Origin: Trichuris trichiura
Taxonomy: Eukaryota > Nematoda > Enoplea > Trichinellida > Trichuridae
DNA: 64,000 nucleotides
Direction of reading: 5' to 3'
NCBI GenBank assembly: GCA_037903355.1
Contig: JBAJFE010000026.1
Coordinates: 6,820,001 to 6,884,000, forward strand
A model generated the notes under the pieces. That model was given only the letters and a program-made list of their open reading frames with translations, was not told where the DNA came from and ran no database searches. Positions 55,801 through 64,000 of this stretch are shown piece after piece (the first letter of the stretch is position 1; every line of letters starts with the position of its first letter). The translations under genes were made by a program, and so were the position numbers.

Positions 55801-58800
55801 TGCAGGTTCCTTTTTTGCTGGCGATCCTCTTCTGCCCTCAGCTTAACCTAAGCGCGAAAGTAGGGCTCACGTTTTGGCTTAGGCTTAGCTGAGGGCCGAA
55901 CAGTATGTGACTAATGAGCTACAGCGTCTAGTTTGACACTTGTTAACATTATCGTTGCTTTTATTGCTATTGTTGACGGCGGTGAACATAGTGTTCGTTT
56001 ACAGGTTTCGCGAATGGATGGATTGTTTGTTATGCTCAGCAAGCGATGGTCTTGTTGAATTTCCTCTTCCCGAGCTGTTCTCTCATCAGCTATCCGTAAG
56101 TTGGCCATTGGGATTGTTGTTCAGTTGAATGAAATGGACGATTTCAGCAAATAATTGCCGAGTACAAAGAAACTAAACCGTCAAAATGCAAGGATGTGAC
56201 GACATTTCTCTTTTCCACCATTTCTCCAGTACGCAATGCAGCCTGGAGGCAGTCCAGCGGCCATGTGCCGTTAATGGACTGTTGCTCTAGGACTGCCAAC
56301 ACCGTCGGTGATGGTGGTTATAATTTTCTTAGTCAGTTGCTCTTTGAGGTTATACTTACAGAGTTTTTTGTTGTTTCTACAATTGACGCAATTGTTGTTT
56401 TCAGAGCGGCTTCACCAGTTCGAACGAAGAGGTACTGAAGGACCTTGTTAAGGGATTTGATTGTTTCAAGGTGACCCACGCGCGTGGACATTGTTCCTTG
56501 AAGTATCCCGATATAGCGTTCACCTATGCTACCAAAGTGCACGACTACGTCATGACGATGGATTCAAGCGTTTCGGAGGTATAGAACGCTAAGACGCTTT
56601 AGCCTCGAATAAAATGTTAATTCTTTCTTTTTCTAAAGCGACCCATTTGGCGACTCGCCGTGGGTCATATGTGGTGTTTCATTTGTAGCACCGTTTGTCA
56701 TCACCGACTTTTCCTTTTGCTGACCTCACTAAGGCGACTTTACGAAGTGGTTACCAGCGACGAATCGTTCACCGGCCGGTAGGAGTTCGCCGCTGGCACG
56801 CAGATTTGTTTTTTTTCTTTAAAAAAATATCATTTCAGCGAACTAAACGATTTGGCGACTGACATGGTTAAGTTTTTGGAGTCGAAAAATTGCCAATTTT
56901 TAAAAGTTTCCCGACAACAATTGTACAGGTTTGTGTTGTCGCTTTCGAACCCGTTTCTGCACTTGCAAACGGTAGAGTAATTTTGATAACAACAGTAACA
57001 AGCTACGTCGATTATTTATTTTTTTCTCGTGATATCTGACGAGCGTCTGGCGGCTCCTTTCTGCCGAGCATACGGTCACTGTCATGTTCTGCCGGTACAT
57101 AAGCCTAAGCCAAAATATATGCCTTAGGCCTAAGCTTAGGCTTACGTAAGGGTAGAGTAGGGTGGCTGGCAAAGTCACAACACGACTTTTGGCCGCCAAA
57201 TCGCGTAATCGGTCTTGTTTGTTTTACTGTATATTTTTGAAATGAGCAAACCTGATTATCACCATGATTACTGCATTGTTTCTTGCAGGTAAATATAAAA
57301 GAGGCATTGTGTTTTAGCTTAAGCCCTTAAAGTGGTATTAATCATTCAACAACCGTTTGATAATTTCTCTCTCATTCATGAAACTATTATTAATGGACCA
57401 CCGCTGATCTGTAGTATTCAATTCTTTTTGGTTGTTGGTCGACTCGGGTAAAATCATTTCATCGCCAAATACAGCAGTATTGAGGCTTTGAAGTTGGTGA
57501 TTGACCAGTGAGCAAATTCTGCCATATATTCCTAATTGTCTTCACTTGTCGACCAGCGGTCATGGTGGTGCATCCGACATGTCCCACCTTACGTACAGGC
57601 AGTTCTCGTATACCGCGTGCGTTTGGTCACTTAAAAATCCTGAAAAATCTCGCGTTATAGGAGACATGTAAAGTATAGGAAAATCACGATTTGGTTCAAA
57701 GCGTCAGAAGGATTGTTTACTTGTAAACAACAACGGAGAGATATCTTAAATAAGCTAGGTTGAAACAGGAATTATGATGTACCTGAGCTACTTATTCTAC
57801 CGTTAGGCACGCTGACGTATGGATCCTCCTACACGGGGTCTGAATAACATTATTTTTTACGGCGATCATACATTAACGGCTGAGCTTTTATGGTAATACT
57901 CTTTACAGCGGACAGAGTTCAAACTGGCTTTCAGGAGCGGCGTGATTGCGTCTTTAGCTTGTGGAAGGAGTCCCTCTCAGTACTAAAATAAACGACCTCA
58001 TACCCAAGAAATAATGGAGTTCCGTTGGACTCACTTTTTTAATCTCACTATCCTTTGTTACGGGCGAACTGAGGTCCTATTAGATGTAGAAGGTACCGCT
58101 TCCTCGTCGTCACAATGTTTCTTCATTGCAGTAAAGTAGAATTCGAGCTTCTTTTGTTTCGCACGTGTACTTCTTTCGTACAGCAGCTGCTTATATGGCT
58201 CCAAGCAAGCTCGGATACCTCTTGTGGTTTTCCCGCTGCGTTCTGCATTACAATCTTTGTGTTCGTGGCATTGTAAACACTGTTCAATAGTTTCCAGAGT
58301 ATCTGACAGCTCAGCAGTGGTCATTTGTCGCGGAGGGGGCGGAGGAACTTCCTGATTTTCATCATCTTCTCTTCCTTCTGCTTACCTTGCTACAGAAAGT
58401 TCCTGCAGCTCCTCGGTGGTCAGCTCGTCCGGTTGACAATTCAAAATGTCCTCAATATCCTGATATTCCACTCCTTCAAAGCCTAGCCTGTTTGTTAACT
58501 GAACGCAGCTTTCAGTAATTTCGCATACTTGAGCAAAAGGCTCAAAGTCTTTAAAATTGCAGATCAGATCTAGGATGAGTTTCCGCCAAACACGGTGCAA
58601 GCACTGTTTTGATACGTCATTCCAGGTTTCTACGATGTTGTTAATGGCCATTCTCAGGTTATAGTTCTTCCAAAATTCCATCACAATTTCACGATTTTCT
58701 CCGTCGGTCCCGTCGATCAGCATCTTGTACGTTCGCCTTAAGTAGGAAGCTTTGAATGCTCCGATAACGCCTTGGTCAGGCGGTTGCAACAAAGAAGTTG

Positions 58801-61800
58801 TCCGTGCAGGCAAGAAAACAAAGTGGACATTTGGGTGTAGCTTAACTATCGTCGGTGGGTGGCTTGGCGCGCTATCCATGATTACGAGAACTTTAAAAGC
58901 CAAGTTCTTCTCGTTCAAGTATTTCCTAGTGTCATTCACATAAGCATTAAAAAAAATGTCAAGGCAAACTTGGGCGGTCATCCATCCTCTTTTGTTGTAC
59001 CTGTAGTAAACGTCCAAACTGCTTTTAACAATTCCCCATAAGGCTCGTAAATTGGCATGACAATGAATCCTCAAATGGATTCAGCTTAAGATCCCCACTA
59101 GCGTTGGCACTGAGCATTACAGTCACACGATCTTTCGCAGCGCAGATTCCTGCAGCGTGCCAACGCTTTCTGGAAATGTTGGCCCTTTTTGGCATACGGT
59201 TTAGATAAAGATTTGTCTCGTCGAAGTTAAAAATTTGATCGAGGCAGTAGCCCTTTTCTTTGACCAAGTTTTGTACTTCTACTGGAAATGTTTGCGCGGC
59301 GTCGACGTCCGCGCTTCCTGCTTCGCCACAGAGACGAACATTGTGAAAACTGTATCGATTCTTCAAACTGGAGAACCAACCACTACTAGCAGTAAATGGA
59401 AGAATTTCAGTAGGATTTGTAGACTGTTTCTTAAGGTCTTCGTAAATGGTAACTGCTTTTTGTCTGATGGTGGAAAACGTTGTTCCTATTCTTTTCATCG
59501 TTTGAGTTTCGATCCAAATGCTGAGTAGTTTTTCCATTTCTTCCAGTATTTTAAGCCTTGTTCTTATTGACATCGCAATACTTGAACTGGTACCGCTTAG
59601 GCAAGTCTGTTTAATTTTTTCTGCATAATTCCTAATGGTCCGCAAGGTTGATTCCTTTATGCCGGTAGCTTTGACGATATCCCGTGTCGTCTCATTCCGT
59701 TCATACCGTTTCAGTATCTCAAGTTTCTCTCCAACAGTCGGCGCCTTTCTTTTTCGACCACTACCAGCTGACTTCGTATCAGGAAGCGTAGACATTTTCA
59801 GATACTTAAAGGCTGTCCTCAGATCGCGGAATCAGGCAAAATACTTACGAATTGAGCTTGCAATCGGAGGGTGAGAATACTTTCCGAATTCTGTGCTAGC
59901 GTACTACGACTCACCGAAGAACCTCAACGATACCTGCGCTTCGGGAGAATTGAAAATGGAAACGTCGTCTGTACACATGTTCCTGCCGGCGCGAATTATT
60001 CCACCGAGCATGAATATCGATCAGTAGCCTGTTTGAGTATGCATATCGCAGGGTGCACAGCTGGGTCGGACACTACTTCTGATAAGAATCCTGAACGTTT
60101 TTGTCACATTTCGCTTGTTGGTGACCGAAGAACGCGCATAAGCTAACAGCGCGGCCTTTGTTTGCTCTCGGTGGATGAAAACACGGGGAGACCTTGTCAT
60201 ACGCCCACGCTTTCCAGCCGGCGAAATCGCGTAAGAGCGAAAACAGAATCGCGTTATGTGCGAAAGTGCTACAATTTCAAAATTGCGTATGAGCGAAAAC
60301 GCGTTATACGAGAACTACCTGCGTATGGAATGCTTGCCTCTTTCTGCCCACCACTTGCCTAAGATTAAGGCGAATTTTAAAAGCAAGGAGCGACATACGA
60401 ATCGCCTGAATGTGGGCATTTTATTGTTAAGCACGCTTAAGCGGGGAATCAATTTATTTGCATATAAAATTGTGAGCGAGTTTTTTGCTACTACCGTGTT
60501 TTGCAGCAGTTTGGTGGAATGGATTAAGGACAGCATATCCTTCTTGCACGAAACGAGCGACCTGTTGTGCTTCCCGCGCTCCGCTTCTCTGGAAACAATA
60601 TTAATGTCCTACGTAATACTGGAATACCGTAACTTATTCCGCGTCCGTTCAACTCCTTTTTTCGTTGAATAGGAAGACTTGACGTACGAGAATGACGGAG
60701 TGGTTGCTCAAAGCGGGCCATCGGCGCCTGTTGCAACAGCGGCGAACTTGGGCGGTTATACCAGCCAAATGTACCTTATCGAGCAGGAAATCATTGCCAA
60801 CGTTGCAACACCAACAAAGGAAGACGAAAAACCTGCTGAAAATGATTGTAAAACGTTGCGCGATGGAAAGAAAATAACGGCATGGTCGGACGTGACAATA
60901 ATAGAAGTTTTGACTGAATGCATTGAACGGTTGAAAGAGAACGTCAGGTTAGCGCATGTCTACTATAAACTAACCGCCTCCGACGTGACTGTTCCATTTG
61001 GGGTTTAGCGTCTTTAAAGAGATCGAAAAGAGTCTGGCAGTAATGTGCGACGGTTTTGCAGCGTCGGTGAAAATGTCCAACTTGTACGTCTGTACGCCGA
61101 TAAGTGTACGTTTTTTTCAAATTTCAAAATTTGTTTCCATTGCGCGCATTATTTCCTTTTGTCGTTGCAGAAGAAGCTGACCTACAGTCCAAATTTAACC
61201 GTCTGTCCGTTATGCCAATCCGAGGCACCCGCCGAATTGATAGTGAGCATCTTTAGATGAAGAATTTTCAAGATACGATGTTACCGTACCCATTTAAGGT
61301 AATAGACCACAAGTTGGACTTCGTCAAAGAAGAATTGTTAGACAAGGCGTGGTATAGCATGCTGCGAACACTCGACCGTCATTTTGACGATTTCGTCGAT
61401 GACTTCTGCGACAATTTCTCACTGTTTGCCTGCCTAGTACAGTAAGATATTTCTTTTTAAAAACTGCGTATTTTTCTGCCTAATAATTTATTATTGCATT
61501 TGCTTTTTTAGGGAATATTCAAGGCGTAGCGAAAATCGAATTCAGGCATCGTTAACGTACGACGAAGCGGAGAAGTCGAAGCTGATGGATTTGATGATTG
61601 CCGCGTCGGCATGCGACGAGGCTGTATTGCCGCCGGAAATGTGCAACTTTGTCGCCAAAAGTTTGCGTCAAGTGGTTGTAAAGGTGGGTGAGACTGCATG
61701 AAAAAGAGTAAAGGTTTTTTGAATTTTTACGATTACTTGACAGGCTTTTCTCCGCCGTTATCGCAATTACGAAGCGAACGAAATTTTGCGTACCATTTTT

Positions 61801-64000
61801 GCCGACTCCAACACGTTCAGCTTAGTCATCCAAGATTTGCCGGTTAACTTGCTGACTATGGATCAATTCTTTGTTGCCTACGAAAGTTTTCTACGGGTTT
61901 TGGCGCTTCCCGAAGGCGAGGACCTCGATTGTTGCATGGTGATGAATGTTGTAAGTGTTTTCTGTAATTTTTTTATGTTGTTATTTCACTACGTTCACTT
62001 TTGTCCTTCTTTCAGTTGGACGTCGCTCGGTTGGAGCCGGAATTGACCTCATCAACCGTAATGTCTTTTCTAACGCTAATTCTGTCTACTTACCGCGATT
62101 CCAAGTCGCTTACCTACCGGAATCCCGAAATGTGTTCGGTAACATAATGAAGCAGCATCTAGACAATTTGGCAAAGTTCTGTTTTTTGCCTTCAGGTTTT
62201 CAACAGTCATGTTCGCTTCCTCTTGCTATGCAACGAAATGGCTCACTTTGAAAGCGGGTTAACTTTGTTATTTAATGGTTTGTTCGCTTTTGTTGCTCTT
62301 GCAGCTTCGCGTTGACTATACGCAATTCTTTTCCCTGCAATCCACTTAGGCGTAAGACATAACGTTCAAATTTCTTTTCATTTCCCAGCTTTCCCTTGCC
62401 CAAACCTACGTCAAAATGTTAGCTTTGCGCTTAGGCTAATGCTTAGGTAACGACGGGAAAACGTTTTAGCGGTATTTTTTGCCAGAAACGAACCTGCATT
62501 TTCAGCTTACAGCATGACTAGTGACTGTTTAACGGAAAAATTCAAATTTTTTTGCGCAACAAGTTCCGTCGCTTTTTCCTACCGTATTTTTAGAGTATTT
62601 TGCCGATTGCTCACAATTGCTCAAGGAAACAGTGTCTGATCTCAATAGTACGCCAAAAATTGACATGTTACGATTCGAAGTGGTAAGTTGTGGACGTCTT
62701 AAACGCCAGCCGAACTATCTCGCTTGCTGAATCCATTTAAGGTATGCAATTGTTTGGATTGTTTGAACGATTGCACGCCTTCGTCTGATGGAATCGCCAT
62801 CGCGCTCACCTTGTATTACATCTGCCTTCATCGCAAGGTGGACTTGTGGAAAGCCGCTATGGAAAAGGAAGGCGTTGTTCCGACCGTCGAAGGTTTGATG
62901 ACGTCACGTCTGTTCGAGTTTTGTTTGTTTATGTTTGCTTTTTTTCAGAATTGGACGCAACAGTGGACAAGGCGTACTCATTCGCGGCTGTCCGCATAAT
63001 GATGCGACGCGACATAGATCCACGGCAATGGTGCACCTTGCTTGAACAGTACTATTTGATTGTTCGTTGTTTATCCAATTTTTTCATCGGTATCGATCTC
63101 CACTCTATTAATCGTCTTTCTCAGTATTTCTTATGTTCTATTGTTCGCAGAAACTAAGTGCGACATTGTTGAAAATACTTTGCTGTTACTGCTCATTGCC
63201 GGTTTGAGCTACTTCAATTCAACTTATTTGGACGAACGCGCAAAGAAAGTAATGGACGACTACGCAACGGAAATCAAATGGAACACTGTTGTTCCTACGC
63301 TAGAAATAATCAACTGCTTTATTTCGGTAATGAGGCGCTCTGCTTAGCGCGAGCTAGTTTTTTTAAAAATATGATTGTCCTTCGTCCTTTTAATTCATCT
63401 TTTTTTAGTTCATTGCAAGTGCCAAACGTAAGCAAAAGGTTTTCTTTATTCGGGTGGTCGTCCAACTTCGTTGGACCGAATTTGTCCGTTCATCCTTGGA
63501 AACGTTGGATAGCAGCATGCCAGTGATTGCCAGAGCGTTGGAGCTTTTGTTTAGTTGTATTTTTTGCAATGATGCGCAGGTAGGATTAGCTTTTTCAGAT
63601 ACGGTCTTACGTCTTACTTCGAGCGTAATTTTTTTGCAGCCTCATTCGAGCAGCTTAGTAGACTTGCTTGACTTGTTCAAGCTAGTACCCAAAGCGACCA
63701 TAGTTGGCGAAAATCGCCAGCAATTGCTTCTCTACTTTTCCAGAAGAGCAACGTGTTGCCATCTTTGCCGTGAAGAAAGTGCCCCCCAAAATGCGGCTTT
63801 CAGGTGTGTATATTTCAAGGATAATATTCTTTCGTTACAGCGTTGTGCAGAAAATACGTGAAAGTAAATATTAATATATATGTATACAAAATCGCTGGTT
63901 TTCCCTCACTTGTTTGGTCCATAAATGCTAAAAAGGTAATGTAACATTTTTGCAGAGCTCTGAAACACCTTATGTGCTTTGACGGCGTTGGCGGCCAGCA
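49866..64000 (+). CDS. EPG5: EPG5-like autophagy tether, partial (3' end outside window)
   Basis: EPG5 is a very large Rab7 effector that tethers autophagosomes to late endosomes/lysosomes. The chain starts at ATG 49866 (MSTVSRNRSKPSVNP); early exons are 49866-50009, 50070-50228, 50281-50527, 50579-50709, 50759-51031, 51095-51337, 54229-54360 and 54420-54570, all phase-compatible. Later exons include parts of 54840-55530, 55601-55735, 56404-56578, 56839-56980, 60256-61006, 61512-61683, 61743-61949, 62743-62894, 63151-63327 and 63408-63580. Identification rests on colinear similarity to remembered vertebrate EPG5: SRW...LDE near the N-terminus, DDLLWFTCKIME, EESESWVVVE before a leucine-rich block, the AMYISLVTACWINWLYYV segment, LWQSFLSMPIP...EWRLLYVLF, and TWPILKSWLRHGVE. 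It is all-helical with no catalytic motif. Exon borders after 56 kb are uncertain. Confidence 0.68.
51338..54228 (+). other. 2.9-kb intron of the EPG5-like gene
   Basis: Phase-compatible exons end at 51337 and resume at 54229. The interval holds only short frames and a TGCAGGTTC box near 52356, plus a stretch near 53150 that resembles one near 57240 (AACCTGATTAT), suggesting unclassified repeats. Confidence 0.5.
55828..55905. repeat. Fold-back repeat copy with TTAGGC units
   Basis: CTGCCCTCAGCTTAACCTAAG faces GGCTTAGGCTTAGCTGAGGG, with TGCAGGTTCC just outside at 55801. It lies in an intron of the EPG5-like gene. Confidence 0.7.
57085..57160. repeat. Fold-back repeat copy with TTAGGC units
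   Basis: CATAAGCCTAAGCCAAAATA faces CCTAAGCTTAGGCTTACG; GTTCTGCC at its left matches the copy at 2408. Intronic. Confidence 0.65.
58058..59795 (-). pseudogene. Tigger/pogo-like (DDE) transposase, frameshifted
   Basis: On the minus strand from ATG 59795: a Psq-type helix-turn-helix (KRKAPTVGEKLEILKRYERN), a second CENP-B/Tc5-type DNA-binding half (WFSSLKNRYSFHNVRLCGEAG), then the DDE domain with first Asp in QIFNFDETNLYLNRMPKR, second in VLVIMDSAPSHP and third in LLQPPDQGVIGAFK. All three acidic residues are present. A one-base frameshift falls near 59065-59075 (after DLKLNP), and an in-frame TAA at about 58379-58381 precedes an in-frame C-terminal extension (MTTAELSDTLETIEQCLQC) ending at 58058. 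No inverted termini found at the borders. It lies antisense in an intron of the EPG5-like gene. Original role: cut-and-paste transposition. Confidence 0.9.
62335..62510. repeat. Fold-back repeat copy with TTAGGC units
   Basis: CACTTAGGCGTAAG and GCGCTTAGGCTAATGCTTAGGTAA flank a central segment; GAACCTGCATTT follows at 62494. Intronic in the EPG5-like gene and more degenerate than other copies. Confidence 0.5.

Overview
The window is animal nuclear DNA. Genes are split by many short GT...AG introns (about 45-300 bp, a few of 1-3 kb), intergenic spaces are moderate, AATAAA signals follow several genes, and Penelope-like and Tigger/pogo-type elements are present. A nematode is the best guess: gene density and intron style fit, and a dispersed fold-back repeat carries TTAGGC/GCCTAA units, the nematode telomere repeat. 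I cannot fix the species from sequence alone; a clade I (dorylaimid) nematode is only an impression.

Layout. 1-8970: no gene I can support; two MITE/fold-back elements and a 237-bp palindrome with hammerhead-ribozyme-like cores. 8971/9173-14822 (+): pyruvate kinase, with a 1.5-kb tandem array (unit about 175 bp) in one intron and, downstream, two homologous 119-nt exons that can only be used as alternatives. 15214-18425 (-): a secreted Ser/Thr/Gln/Pro-rich protein of unknown family, convergent with pyruvate kinase. 19.9-22.4 kb (-): two weak small genes. 23237-27475 (+): a Penelope-like element (family A) with inverted terminal repeats and a 13-bp target duplication, carrying a second, different Penelope-like element (family B) nested inside it. 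27946-28434 (-): a small basic-protein gene, head-to-head with 29066-33083 (+), a DDX20/Gemin3 DEAD-box helicase. 33-38 kb: repeats and weak small ORFs. 38045-43306 (+): an NDRG family gene whose 3.7-kb intron holds a 5'-truncated family A element in antisense (40131-42375, 15-bp target duplication). 44329-44553 (-) and 46907-47143 (+): a divergent pair of paralogous microproteins, each with one membrane segment and an Ala/Gly/Pro tail. 49866 to the window end (+): a very large multi-exon gene I read as EPG5, the Rab7-linked autophagosome-lysosome tether, whose introns contain a decayed Tigger transposase (58058-59795, -).

The host genes are unrelated housekeeping functions (glycolysis, snRNP assembly, NDRG signalling/trafficking, autophagy) and do not form a pathway. 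The most notable signals are: (1) mutually exclusive exons in pyruvate kinase, starting just after the effector-binding loop, with CU-rich tracts around the downstream exon; this recalls mammalian PKM1/PKM2 but affects the adjacent protein segment; (2) several Penelope-associated hammerhead-like motifs with a covarying stem II, one placed at the 3' end of the nested element so that the core overlaps the reverse transcriptase stop codon; (3) the microprotein pair, whose protein tails are conserved although their codons have diverged.
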